From Methylobacterium oryzihabitans (lineage in GTDB: Bacteria > Pseudomonadota > Alphaproteobacteria > Rhizobiales > Beijerinckiaceae): a DNA stretch of 64,000 bases. Numbering within the stretch: the first letter of the stretch is position 1; each line of letters starts with the position of its first letter. Position numbers and translations under genes: made by a program. Positions 51,147 to 60,056 of the stretch are shown here, in pieces. The notes under the pieces are model-generated. The model made no database searches and was not told where the DNA came from. It saw only the letters and a list, made by a program, of their open reading frames with translations. The stretch covers positions 62,001 through 126,000 of the forward strand of contig NZ_SACP01000009.1 of the NCBI RefSeq assembly GCF_004004555.2, given 5' to 3'.

Positions 51147-54100
51147 TCAGACCGTCAACCCGAGATCAAGGTCACGGTCGAGCTCCTTGCCCTGCTCCAG
51201 GGTTTGCTGAGGCTGCACGTCGAGGCGCTGGTCGAGCTCGCGGCGCAGGACCGTGGCGATCAGGTGATCCAGGCTCCCCTCCTTGAGGTAGGAGGCGACG
51301 AACCCACCGCCCGACAGGATCTCGCGCTCTTCGCTCGAGAGCCACTGCGCCGGGCCGAGGCCCTTGTCCGGCGAATGCCCGATCGCGCCGGTGGCGCCGA
51401 ACCGGCGGGCAACGGCGCTCGCGAATGCCTCGATCTCCGCCCGCTGCTCGGACGTCGCAACAGACCGCGCGACGACGGCATCGAAGGCCCGTGGGTCCGA
51501 GCCCGGTGTACGGGCAATCTGAGCCAGCGCGGCCGAGGCGGCCGGCGACAAGCCGGGCACCTCGATCGCGATGCGTCGGCGGTATCGCACTTCCTCCGGA
51601 CGTGCGTTCTCGATTTCGGCGGAATACTGGTTTTTGAGGTTGATGGCGGCCCCTCTGATGGCGTCATACGACGCCACGGCTTTCTCGCGTTCCTCCTTCT
51701 CCGGCTTCGGCACGAACCAGCCCTTGCGGCCCCGCAGACCGCCATAGGTTTCCGGGTCGGCCAGCAGTTCGTCGATGCGCGAGGTGTAGCCTTTTCCGGG
51801 CGTGCGAAGCTGGGCGTAGATCGCCTTGAATAGGCCTGCGGGATCCTTGACCGCCGTGCGGATCGAGGATCGCAGCGAGGCGAGTTCCTGCTTCAGATCT
51901 CGCTCCGGATCGACGCGATATGCGAGGGCTGCATCGACGGCGGTCTTGTCGAAGGGAACGGCAGCGAGGAATGGCTTGAGCGGGATCGCTTGGGCGGCAG
52001 GCTCTCGGGTCTTCAGCGGAACGTTCTCGACGACGGCGGGCCGGGTCGAGGCGAGTGCCTGCCAGGCGGCGGCAAGACGAACGGCCGCACCATGCAGGCG
52101 GCGCCAGCGCACCTGGACCGTCACGATCATCGACCGCGCGCGCTTCACCAGCGCGGGTGTGAGGGCCGCGTGACCGTTGAGCCCGCGGCGTTCCGCGAAG
52201 GCCGAGGCGAGGGCACGCAAATCCTGTGGCCGCACCCGGTCGGCGACGTCGGTTTCCGCGTTCTCCAGCCGGGCGAGAGCCGCATCGAGCGCGGCCAGGG
52301 CTGGCGAGCCGGATGGGTCGGTGACGCTGGCATCGGGCTTCCGGTCGGGGCCGATCGCAGCCGCGTCACCGTCTGCCTCGAGGCGACCCGCGAGCGCCGA
52401 GAGATCCCTGGCGATCCCCTTGCCATCAAGCAGCGGGAGATCGCTCGCGCGGCCCCGGACCGCCTCGCCGTCGATCGACTCCGGCGGCCGCGTCAGCGCG
52501 ACAGCGGCCTCACGGAAAGCGGCCTCGTCGACGTAATCCAGGGTCGAGGCTTTCGAACCGTCCCGCGACAACCGGCGCGACAAGCCGTCGAGCGCAGCCG
52601 CATCGAGAACGCCCCGTGACGGCGCCGCTCCGAGCTTGGCTTTGCGCCAGTCCGGAATGAAGTCGGCGTGCGCACCGTGGAGGATGACGGTGTGGCGGTG
52701 ACGCGTCATCGCCACGTATGCCAGATGCTGATCCATGCCGGGCGTGGCCAGCACGTGGACCCGATCGAGCGTCGCGCCTTGGCTCTTATGGACGGTGGCC
52801 GCGTAGCCGTGATCGAGGTTGCGATAGACCTCGGCGTGGACCTCGATCCGCTCGCCGTCACCTCTGCCGGCCCGATCGAGCTTGACCGTGAGCCGGCCGC
52901 TCGACGCGGCCTCGACGGTTGCGAGCATCCCGTTCTTCACGCCGAGCTGGCGATCGTTCTCGAGGAACAGCACGCGGTCGCCGGGAGCGAACATCCGCTC
53001 GCCGCGTGCCGTGATGAACCGGGCCTCATTCTCCAGCATCCCGTCGGCCTTGAGCGCCGAACGCGCCAAGGCGTTGAGGTCCAGAACGTCGACGTTGGTC
53101 TGGGCGAGGATCAGCGTCTCGGCCGGCCTACCGTCAGGCTTGAGGCCAAGGTAGTCCGGTTTCCAGGCCGCGATCAGGGCCTCGCGCGCGCCCTCGCGAT
53201 CGGCTGAGAACCGCACCATCCCGGCTTCGCTGTAAACGCCGAGTCCCGCGGCCGCCTCGCCTCTGGCAAAGGCCACGCTTGCCCGCCGCATCGCCGGATC
53301 GACCTGACGCCAGATCTCGGAGAGCTCGGCGTAGCCGATCGTCTCGGTGATCGCCCGGAAGCCGGCGCCGGCCTCGATCGGCTGGAGCTGCTGGGCGTCA
53401 CCGACCAGGACCAGCTTGGCGCCGCGCCGCTCCACCTCCTGGACGATCCGCGAGAGCTGCTCGGAGGCGACCATGCCGGCCTCGTCGAGCACGAACACGT
53501 CGCCGGATTTCAGCAGGTCGCGCTCGTGCTTCCAGGCGAGTTCCCATGATGCCAACGTGCGGCTCGCGATCCCTGCACTCTGCTCCAACCCCTCAGCCGC
53601 CTTGCCGGCGAGCGCCCCGCCGACGACGGCGTGACCGGCACCGATCCAGGCCTCACGGGCAATGCCGAGCGTGGTCGATTTGCCCGCGCCGGCAAACCCG
53701 ACCACGGCCGCGATCCGCTCGGGCGCCGTGACGTGGCGGACCGCCTCACGCTGCTGCTCGGACAGTTCCGGGCGGGCCGCAATGGCTCGTTCGAGCGCCT
53801 GCGGTGACACCCTGTGACCGGCATCGGCGTAAAGCCGGCCGGTCGCCGCCTGCATTAGGATCTCGGCTTGAAGCAGAGCCCTCGTGGTCCAGCGCGCCGG
53901 CGACACCACGTGCCCGCTCTCGGGATCGAACACCTCCTCGGCGACCGCGACGAGTTCGGGGGATTGGCCGAGCCTGAGCCGCACCGCCTCGAAGGCGGCC
54001 GGGTCGTCGATGTAGCGGAAGACGGCGCGGGCGATGTCGCGTTCGTCGAAGACCGACTTCTCGCGTGAGAGGATCGGCAGCAGCTTGTCCGGATCGGCGA

Positions 54101-54887
54101 TGATCGCCTGTGCATTGCGGATGCGCTTCTGCTTCTCTTCCTCGACCCGATCGGAGACGGTGCCGCGCAGGTTGGAGGCTTGGACGCCGATGTGCTCGGT
54201 CGGCTCGATCCGGATGCCGGCCTCGACGTGCGATCGATGGTCGATGCGCAGGTCCAAGCCTGCGGCTGCGAGGTGGGTGTTCGTCACCTCCGCCCACGAA
54301 CGGCGCCAGGGGACGAGGTGCTTCATCGGCCCGGCTAGGCGCTCGTAACGAGGCTTGCCGTCCTCCCGGTAGAGCACGTTGCCGGCGCGATCGCGGGCGA
54401 AGTCGAACTTCGCACCGAAGCCGTCCTCGGTCAGCATCCTGAGCGGGACCATGACGTGGATGTGCGCGTTGCCTGGCGCGTCGTGCAGGGCCCAATCCGC
54501 GACGTAGCCCTTCGCCGTGATCTCCGCCTCGACCCAATCGCGGGCAAGGGCGACGTTCTGATCCAAGGTCAGCTCATTCGGCAGCGCGATGTTCATCTCC
54601 ATCGCGAACCCGGTGCCCTTCAGCCCCTCCTTCCGCTCGACGGCGTTCCAGAGATAGGCCGAAGCTCCGTTCTCGCTGCGGCCGTCGATGCCGGTGCGAA
54701 ACCAGGCTGGAACCTCTGCGGGCAAGCTCAGCTCGGTATGGGCGACGAACTGCTTGCCCTCGTAGGTAATGACCTTGCCGTCACGCTCGCGGGTCATGGT
54801 GGCCGCGCGCCGGTAGGCGGCGGAGGCGACGGCACTCCGGCCGGCGCCGCTGCTGATGACCTGAGCCGAGAGGTGATAGATGGCCAT
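51147..54887 (-). CDS. traA: TraA, MOBQ-type relaxase fused to a RecD-like helicase
   Basis: 1246 residues. The relaxase domain (1 to about 230) starts MAIYHLSAQVISSGAGRSAV and holds the histidine triad motif HIHVMVPLR. The helicase part has Walker A GFAGAGKSTTLG near 395, Walker B VFVLDEAGM, and later motifs up to HGYAATVHKSQGATLDRVHV. The C-terminal region contains LLADPETYGGLRGRKGWF and RPEEVRYRRRIAIEVPGLSP, which resemble the BID-type signal domain of rhizobial TraA and Bartonella Beps. The last 110 residues are shared with the Fic protein at 49.3 kb. TraA nicks oriT, unwinds DNA and pilots the strand into the recipient. The oriT lies just upstream. Confidence 0.93.
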   Translation of the reverse strand: MAIYHLSAQVISSGAGRSAVASAAYRRAATMTRERDGKVITYEGKQFVAHTELSLPAEVPAWFRTGIDGRSENGASAYLWNAVERKEGLKGTGFAMEMNIALPNELTLDQNVALARDWVEAEITAKGYVADWALHDAPGNAHIHVMVPLRMLTEDGFGAKFDFARDRAGNVLYREDGKPRYERLAGPMKHLVPWRRSWAEVTNTHLAAAGLDLRIDHRSHVEAGIRIEPTEHIGVQASNLRGTVSDRVEEEKQKRIRNAQAIIADPDKLLPILSREKSVFDERDIARAVFRYIDDPAAFEAVRLRLGQSPELVAVAEEVFDPESGHVVSPARWTTRALLQAEILMQAATGRLYADAGHRVSPQALERAIAARPELSEQQREAVRHVTAPERIAAVVGFAGAGKSTTLGIAREAWIGAGHAVVGGALAGKAAEGLEQSAGIASRTLASWELAWKHERDLLKSGDVFVLDEAGMVASEQLSRIVQEVERRGAKLVLVGDAQQLQPIEAGAGFRAITETIGYAELSEIWRQVDPAMRRASVAFARGEAAAGLGVYSEAGMVRFSADREGAREALIAAWKPDYLGLKPDGRPAETLILAQTNVDVLDLNALARSALKADGMLENEARFITARGERMFAPGDRVLFLENDRQLGVKNGMLATVEAASSGRLTVKLDRAGRGDGERIEVHAEVYRNLDHGYAATVHKSQGATLDRVHVLATPGMDQHLAYVAMTRHRHTVILHGAHADFIPDWRKAKLGAAPSRGVLDAAALDGLSRRLSRDGSKASTLDYVDEAAFREAAVALTRPPESIDGEAVRGRASDLPLLDGKGIARDLSALAGRLEADGDAAAIGPDRKPDASVTDPSGSPALAALDAALARLENAETDVADRVRPQDLRALASAFAERRGLNGHAALTPALVKRARSMIVTVQVRWRRLHGAAVRLAAAWQALASTRPAVVENVPLKTREPAAQAIPLKPFLAAVPFDKTAVDAALAYRVDPERDLKQELASLRSSIRTAVKDPAGLFKAIYAQLRTPGKGYTSRIDELLADPETYGGLRGRKGWFVPKPEKEEREKAVASYDAIRGAAINLKNQYSAEIENARPEEVRYRRRIAIEVPGLSPAASAALAQIARTPGSDPRAFDAVVARSVATSEQRAEIEAFASAVARRFGATGAIGHSPDKGLGPAQWLSSEEREILSGGGFVASYLKEGSLDHLIATVLRRELDQRLDVQPQQTLEQGKELDRDLDLGLTV

Positions 54888-54925
54888 GCGAGGGTTACCC
54901 GAGCTTGGCCATACCAGCTAACGCA

Positions 54926-54957
54926 GGGAAATGCAAATTTCCCCATAAGTGCGCCCA
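54926..54957 (+). other. oriT: oriT core: inverted repeat plus IncQ/RSF1010-like nic sequence
   Basis: GGGAAATGCAAATTTCCC, an imperfect inverted repeat, is followed by a CATAAGTGCGCCCATT sequence. TAAGTGCGCCC at 54946-54956 matches the nic core of MOBQ plasmids (R1162/RSF1010: TAAATGCGCCCT or TAAGTGCGCCCT), where the cut lies before the last CCC. The arrangement of an inverted repeat directly upstream of the core is the same. It lies between the divergent traA and traC genes, where rhizobial and agrobacterial oriT sites are found. Confidence 0.85.
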
Positions 54958-55411
54958 TTCGTAAAACTCAGGGGACTTTGCGGAGGCGCTTCGCGCCGTA
55001 GTTCCGCTTAAGAGAGGCCCCTGCGGGGCCGGAACCTGCTGCCCGGCAAAGCCGGCCAGCGCGCCCTTCCTGCGGGCGCGATCGCCGGAGGTATCAGGGC
55101 AACGGGAACGGGAGGCCCGATCGAACTGGCCTCCGCGCTCCGGCGAAGGTCGCGCCGCCGGAAGGGGAGAGGAGAGGCCTGAAGCTCGGCCATAACCTTG
55201 GCCGCCGAAGGTCAATCGTCCGGCTCATGATCGGCGACCCGACTGGGCCACCCCACGCCATTCTAAGTCTAACATCGCGGAAAGTGTGACGTTGGGACCA
55301 CGGGTCCTCGCGTCCCGAGCCTGATAACGCTTCGGCGTTCTGACGCAGCGTTTCCCATTCATTTTGCGGATGTTAACCAGTGCTGTCCAACCGAATGGGA
55401 ACGGAGCATCC
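54958..55411. promoter_or_regulatory. Divergent tra promoter region with hairpins
   Basis: About 450 bases between oriT and traC without a gene. It contains the hairpin GGCCCCTGCGGGGCC (55016-55030) and several GC-rich inverted stretches up to 55160. From about 55260 the sequence is less GC-rich, with ATAACGCTTCGGCG and CATTTTGCGGATGTTAACC ahead of traC. Promoters for traA and traCDG should be here. Confidence 0.5.
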
Positions 55412-55711
55412 ATGGCCAGACCAAAGTCGCGCGAGGCGATCCTCGGCGAGATCCAGCAGCTCACCATTTCGATCGATGCGCTGAAGAAGAAGCTCACCGA
55501 ACATGACAAGGCCGAGGCCGCGCGGATCGGTGGCCTGGCGATGAAGGCCGGTCTCGGTTCGATCGCCATTCCCGAGGAGGTTCTGACCAAGGCCTTCGAG
55601 GAACTGGTGGCGCGATTTCGTACGGAATACCCGGAGGTGGCGCAGCCCACGGCAACGAGAGGTCGCAGAGCTCGAACGGCTCCAGAGAATGCTGGTGCTG
55701 AAGCGGAGTGA
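55412..55711 (+). CDS. traC: TraC, conjugal transfer relaxosome accessory protein
   Basis: 99 residues from ATG 55412 (ACGGAG upstream). MARPKSREAILGEIQQL starts a helical N-terminus, followed by a stretch ARIGGLAMKAGLGSIAIPEE and DLVARFR-like ELVARFRTEYPE. This matches TraC of agrobacterial Ti plasmids and rhizobial plasmids, a small DNA-processing protein made with TraD and TraG. The C-terminal tail is Ala/Arg-rich. Confidence 0.85.
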   Translation: MARPKSREAILGEIQQLTISIDALKKKLTEHDKAEAARIGGLAMKAGLGSIAIPEEVLTKAFEELVARFRTEYPEVAQPTATRGRRARTAPENAGAEAE

Positions 55712-55892
55712 GGAGCGCACGCGGGACGCGCACCAGAAGATCAAGCTCGGCGGCCTGATCGTCAAAGCCGGGCTCGCCGACATCCCGACCAACGTGCTGC
55801 TCGGTCTGCTGGTCGAGGGCCGCGAGCGCATTCGCGACCCTGCCGTCGAAGAGCGGCTCGCCCGCCTGGGGGATAAGGAGTTCACGAAATGA
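55689..55892 (+). CDS. traD: TraD, small conjugal transfer protein
   Basis: 67 residues, starting within the end of traC (23-base overlap) and overlapping traG by ATGA. Its core IKLGGLIVKAGLADIPTNVL is the typical TraD sequence of the rhizobial traCDG operon. It is also related to the centre of TraC (GGLAMKAGL), so the two probably share a fold. Role in the relaxosome is inferred from the family. Confidence 0.88.
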   Translation: MLVLKRSEERTRDAHQKIKLGGLIVKAGLADIPTNVLLGLLVEGRERIRDPAVEERLARLGDKEFTK

Positions 55893-57889
55893 AGTGGATC
55901 AACGGGGTCATCGTCGTCGCGATCGGCCTGGCGCTGCACCTCACGTTCAGCCTGTTCCTTGCCCCGCTGGTCGGCGCCTTCTACGTCATCGAACCGGGCC
56001 ACACGATGATGGCCCACGCCATGCGGGTGGCCGCCGTGGCGTTCCCCGCACTGGTGCTGTTTGCCGCTTCGGGCCTGACCCGGGCCGGCGACAGCGGCCG
56101 CGTGGTCGCAAGCTTGTCCTCGCTGTTCCTGATCGCTCTTTGCGCTTGGACGGTCCGCGAGGAAATTGCTCGTCTGAGCGCGCTCAACCCGCGAGCCGAC
56201 GCCCGCGCACTGCTCCGCCAGGCTGACATCCCGCTGTTCTGCGCGGTGTGCTTTGCGGGCTTCGTCGCCTTCATCGCGCCGGTCGTGTCACTGGTCCGGG
56301 TCCGAAAAACTACGCGCGGCTACAGCAAGCCGGTCCGGTCGAAATCCGCAGCCCATGGCGACGCCGAATGGGCGCCGATGAAGCTCGCCGGTGAGCTGTT
56401 TCCGGAGGATGGTGCGCTGGTGCTCGGAGAGCTGTACCGGCCCGATCTCGACCCCAGGAACACCTCGCGGATCTTCAAGCCAGGCGATCGCAGGACGTGG
56501 GGCTCCGGCGGGCGCAAACCGCTGATGGGGTTCAATGCCGATCTCGGCTCTGGGCACGGGCTGATCTTCTCGGGATCGGGCGGGTTCAAGACCACCGGTA
56601 CCGTGATCCCGATGCTGCTGTCGTGCCCCTGGAATGCCGTCGTCCTCGACCCCTCGACCGAGTTGCATCCGATGCTCGCCGAGTATCGAGAAACGATGCG
56701 TGGTCCGAGCAACCGTCGGCGGGTGTTCTGCATCACGCCGACGGATCCCAAGAGCGGGTTCAACGTGCTCGACTGGATCGGGCGGGGTGAGAACTCAGCC
56801 GAGAAGGACATCGCCGCCGTGGTCGGCTGGATCGCCACCGGCCAGGTCAAGCGCGCCGATCCCAACGACTTCTTCCGAAACTCGGCGCTCCAACTCATTC
56901 GCGGGGTGCTCGCCCATATCTGCCTCAACCGGGGTTTCGATGCGACCCGGCCGCGCACGTTGCGCACCCTGCGCGAGCTGATCTCGCAGGCTGAGCCTGA
57001 CTTCCTGGAGTACCTGAGCCGGATCCTCAGGGCCGAGGAAAAGGACTCGTTTGCCGCGCTGGCGCTGGGCCCGTTCAAGTCGATGACGCCTCAGACATTC
57101 TCCGGCGTTTACGCCACCGCGGCCGATCTCACCAACTGGTTGTCGTTCAAGGAATACGCCGCCATCGTTTCGGGCGGGAAGTTCTCCAGCCTCGACCTTG
57201 TCGAGAGCGATATCGACGTGTTCGTCGCGCTCGACCTTCAGACGCTTCAGGATTACCCGGGCCTTGCCCGGGTCATCATAGGTGGGCTGATGAACGCGCT
57301 CTACCATGCCAACGGTGAGGTGAAAGACCGCGTCGCATTTATCCTCGACGAGGCTGCACGGCTCGGCAACATGAGCCTGCTCGAGGTCGCCCGCGACGCC
57401 GGCCGCAAGTACGGCATCGTGCTCGTGATGGTGTACCAGGCGCTGGGCCAGCTTCGCCAGCAATGGGGCGACAAGGATGCCGTCTCGGCCTGGTTCGAGT
57501 CGACCTCGTGGCAGAGCTTCTCGGCCGTCACCGACGTCGAAACGGCCAAGGCGCTGTCGGAGCGCTGCGGGTACTTCACGCAGGAGACCATTTCGTTCAG
57601 CCAGCAGGCTCGTTCGGGCGGCAAGGGCTCGGGCGGAGTGAGCGTGTCGGCCTCGACCTCGCTCCACAAACGGGCGCTCATTATGCCCGATGAGATCATC
57701 AACACCATGAGGCGCGACGAGCAGATCCTGTGCGTGCCGGGCATCGAGCCGATCCGCTGCGGACGCGCGATCTATTTCCGACGCGACGACATGAAGAAGC
57801 TCGTCAAGGAGAACCGCTTCTTCGCTCGTGAAAGCCAGGAAGCGGATGATTACCGAACCGAGATTGAGGCGAGCCAACAGGCGGCCTGA
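55889..57889 (+). CDS. traG: TraG, VirD4-type coupling protein
   Basis: 666 residues. Three or more N-terminal membrane segments within the first 140 residues. Walker A is SGSGGFKTTGTV near 228-239, Walker B FILDEAARLGNMSLLE near 485, then MVYQALGQLRQQWG. This is the TraG family of Ti and rhizobial plasmids that recruits the TraA relaxosome to the channel. It belongs to the type IVA (VirD4) lineage, whereas the channel genes in this window are type IVB. A strong hairpin follows the stop. Confidence 0.93.
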   Translation: MKWINGVIVVAIGLALHLTFSLFLAPLVGAFYVIEPGHTMMAHAMRVAAVAFPALVLFAASGLTRAGDSGRVVASLSSLFLIALCAWTVREEIARLSALNPRADARALLRQADIPLFCAVCFAGFVAFIAPVVSLVRVRKTTRGYSKPVRSKSAAHGDAEWAPMKLAGELFPEDGALVLGELYRPDLDPRNTSRIFKPGDRRTWGSGGRKPLMGFNADLGSGHGLIFSGSGGFKTTGTVIPMLLSCPWNAVVLDPSTELHPMLAEYRETMRGPSNRRRVFCITPTDPKSGFNVLDWIGRGENSAEKDIAAVVGWIATGQVKRADPNDFFRNSALQLIRGVLAHICLNRGFDATRPRTLRTLRELISQAEPDFLEYLSRILRAEEKDSFAALALGPFKSMTPQTFSGVYATAADLTNWLSFKEYAAIVSGGKFSSLDLVESDIDVFVALDLQTLQDYPGLARVIIGGLMNALYHANGEVKDRVAFILDEAARLGNMSLLEVARDAGRKYGIVLVMVYQALGQLRQQWGDKDAVSAWFESTSWQSFSAVTDVETAKALSERCGYFTQETISFSQQARSGGKGSGGVSVSASTSLHKRALIMPDEIINTMRRDEQILCVPGIEPIRCGRAIYFRRDDMKKLVKENRFFARESQEADDYRTEIEASQQAA

Positions 57890-57943
57890 CGGGCCGCTCG
57901 CCGCGTCGCCGGACGCGGCGAAACCCGTCCAATCGGACGGTTC

Positions 57944-57969
57944 GGCGGGCGCCCGAACGGGTGCCCGCC
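57944..57969 (+). terminator. Stem-loop after traG
   Basis: GGCGGGCGCCCG (57944-57955) and CGGGTGCCCGCC (57958-57969) pair almost perfectly around a 2-base loop. There is no T-run, so it may be a weak terminator or an mRNA 3' stabiliser for the traCDG transcript. Confidence 0.6.
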
Positions 57970-58061
57970 GAAGGCTTGTCCCGCGCGCTACGAACCAGGG
58001 TAAGGCACCCCGATCTCCGGGGTAGAAGGCCGCCCGTTGGGCGGCCCTGGAGGAGGGGGTT

Positions 58062-58235
58062 TTAGCCCTCCGGGGTGAGCTGGGCGACCCGGGTCTGGGC
58101 GGCCTTCAACTCGGCCTGAATGGTGCGCCGCTCGCGCGGGCAGGAGATGGAGGCCAGCTCGGCCTGGAGTTCCGCAACGTGGGTCACGAGGGCGTAGCGG
58201 GCGTGGGCGGGGAGGGTCGAGGTGGGGCGCGGCAT
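58062..58235 (-). CDS. Small helical plasmid protein behind structured leader 1
   Basis: 57 residues from ATG 58235: a short Pro/Thr-rich start and one long helix with heptad-like spacing (YALVTHVAELQAELASI, then ERRTIQAELKAAQTRVAQL). The upstream frame is open but runs through a structured leader and is not believed to be coding. A similar-sized helical gene lies at 58.8 kb behind a near-identical leader. Function unknown. Confidence 0.6.
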   Translation of the reverse strand: MPRPTSTLPAHARYALVTHVAELQAELASISCPRERRTIQAELKAAQTRVAQLTPEG

Positions 58236-58450
58236 AGGCTGGGTTCCTGTGGCGCTCGGGACCGTCCCTGCGCGATGCGACCCCCCAAACAGGCGGCGGC
58301 TCCGCCTGCACCCCGCAGGGGCCGGAGCGCAGCGGAGGACCGGCCGGACTGACGATTTTGTTTCGCGAGGAATGACGCGAAGCGGCAGGGGAAAATCGTC
58401 TGGCCGGACGGTTGCGGGCGGAGACGCCGTCTGTTCCCTTGTCGCCATCG
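58236..58450 (-). ncRNA. Structured leader, copy 1
   Basis: About 215 bases directly upstream of the small gene at 58.1 kb. It contains a stem with arms GACGATTTT (58351-58359) and AAAATCGTC (58392-58400), bounded by CCGGCCGGACT on one side and TGGCCGGACGG on the other, which extends the pairing. A GC-rich block CCCCGCAGGGGCCGGAGCG lies nearer the gene. Copy 2 (58.99-59.21 kb) is nearly identical and copy 3 (61.0-61.2 kb) shares the core. Probably a transcribed regulatory RNA or 5' leader. Confidence 0.6.
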
Positions 58451-58812
58451 TGTAGGGACGGTCCGACGCTGTGGCGAACGTCGGCGCCGCGCTTCACCGC
58501 CGGTTCCGCTTGGGGCGGATCGACCGGACGCCGGGCTTGCCGGATGGGGCGCGGTGGCCGGCTCGTGACCCTCGCCGCTGCTCCAGTTTGGCGCGGGAGG
58601 GCGCCTTCCACCGCGCCGCCGCCGCTCGTGATGGCGCCCACTCCGGACGCCTCCAGCCTCGCGGCCTGACCAGGAAGGCTGCCCTCGCCGGGGAGGAGCG
58701 CTTCCAGCCTGACGCCGATACCTCCACGATCCGGTTACCGCTTAAAGCCGAGCTTCTCGTTCTCCCGAAAACGGCGAAGGGTCAGCTCATGCCGACCCTC
58801 GTGGCGGCTCGT

Positions 58813-58986
58813 TTAGGCCCCCGGTGGGAGGTCGTCGTTCGCGGCCTGGACCTCCTCGAGGCATTCCGCCACGACCCGCCGCGCGGCAAGGTCGGTGAGA
58901 GAGTTCATCTCCGCATTCATTGAGGCCAGGATCGCCTGGAGGTTCGCGCGAAGACCTGTCTGAGGGATTTTGGTGGAGAGGAGCAT
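58813..58986 (-). CDS. Small helical plasmid protein behind structured leader 2
   Basis: 57 residues from ATG 58986: LRANLQAILASMNAEMNSLT then ARRVVAECLEEVQAA, helical with heptad-like spacing. Same length as the gene at 58.1 kb and the same leader type upstream, although the protein sequences are only weakly similar. Function unknown. About 580 bases between the two copies hold no gene I can support. Confidence 0.55.
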   Translation of the reverse strand: MLLSTKIPQTGLRANLQAILASMNAEMNSLTDLAARRVVAECLEEVQAANDDLPPGA

Positions 58987-59212
58987 CGGGTTGGTCTCCC
59001 TGGCGCTCGGGACCGTCCCGGCGCGATGCGCCCCCCCAAACAGGCCACGGCGCCGCCCGCACCCCGCAGGGGCCGGAGCGCCGCGGAGGACCGGCCGGAC
59101 TGGCGATTTTGTCCCGCGAGGAATGGCGCGCAGCGACAGGGGAGAATTGTCCGGCCGGACGGTTGCGAGTGGAGACGGGGTCTGTTCCCTCGTCGCCATC
59201 GTCGTTGGACGG
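58987..59212 (-). ncRNA. Structured leader, copy 2
   Basis: Close copy of the leader at 58.24-58.45 kb: GCGCTCGGGACCGTCC, CCCCGCAGGGGCCGGAGCG, GAGGACCGGCCGGACTG and CGTCGCCATCG-type ends are shared in order. The core stem arms GGCGATTTT (59102-59110) and GAATTGTC (59144-59151) lie 50 bases apart, the same as in copy 1, with substitutions that keep several pairs (including G-T). Confidence 0.6.
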
Positions 59213-59417
59213 TTCGGCGCCGTCGCGAACGACACTGCCGCGCCTCCTCGCACGCCATCCGCAAGGGGTGAATCAGCCGTATGGTGGGCTTCGACGGATG
59301 GGGGGTGTGATCGTCTCCCACCCCTTGCCGTTGCTCTGGATCTCCGGATTGTAGTCGGCTGACGCACAGCACGGCGTCTCGCATCGCGCCGGTTCCGGAC
59401 CCTGCGAGCCTGGCGGC

Positions 59418-60017
59418 TTGACCAGGCGCTTGGCTCTCCTAGGGGAGGGGCTGTTCAGACCCGGCATTGAGGGGCTTGGCTTCAGTGCTGACCCCGCCGT
59501 CTCGGCGTGCTACCTTGCGGCATACCGGCACAACTCAGGGGCAATCGTGGCCGCCAACCCACTCGCGCCGTTCACCTCCCCCAAGGCCTCCACCGCGCCT
59601 CTTCCGGGGTCTTCCTGGATGACCATCAAGGCGATTTTTGAGGGCTCCACCTCGCTTCGGTTCGAGGTCGGCGAGCCCACGGATCTCCGCCTTACGCTGA
59701 CCTTCGGGGCAGGGTTCGTCTCGGCCACCGGCATCGACGACATCGGGGAGCTGATCGAGGGTTTCCAGCTTGACGGTAAGGCCATCGGGTTTTGCGACCG
59801 CTCCAGCTTCACGTTGGTCCAGACCGGTGACACTGTCATCCACCGTGACCCCGATCAGCTGATCCCCATCCCCCGCGGGGCCTACGATCGCCTGGCTGCG
59901 CTCGTGACCGATCTCATCCGGGATCGGTGCGTGCAGGACGTCTTCGAAGAGGCCTGTCTGCGGCTCGCCAAGGAGGCCCGGGAGGCCGCCTGGCTCCCGA
60001 GCCACGACGGGGGATAG
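59418..60017 (+). CDS. Uncharacterised protein
   Basis: Up to 199 residues; a more likely start is the ATG at 59619, giving about 132 residues (MTIKAIFEGSTSLRFEVGE). It has a beta-rich middle (DLRLTLTFGAGFVSATGIDD) and a helical acidic C-terminus. No motif or family recognised. It converges with the DUF2493 gene, whose stop is 40 bases away. It lies among plasmid accessory genes. Confidence 0.5.
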   Translation: MTRRLALLGEGLFRPGIEGLGFSADPAVSACYLAAYRHNSGAIVAANPLAPFTSPKASTAPLPGSSWMTIKAIFEGSTSLRFEVGEPTDLRLTLTFGAGFVSATGIDDIGELIEGFQLDGKAIGFCDRSSFTLVQTGDTVIHRDPDQLIPIPRGAYDRLAALVTDLIRDRCVQDVFEEACLRLAKEAREAAWLPSHDGG

Positions 60018-60056
60018 CGGCCCGATCACGGACCGCCCGTCCGCGGGGACCGGCGC

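Noticed and set aside
58471..58923. 150-residue plus-strand frame between the two leader copies
   Set aside because: Arg/Ala/Pro-rich shadow without a start signal; runs antisense into the small gene at 58.8 kb.
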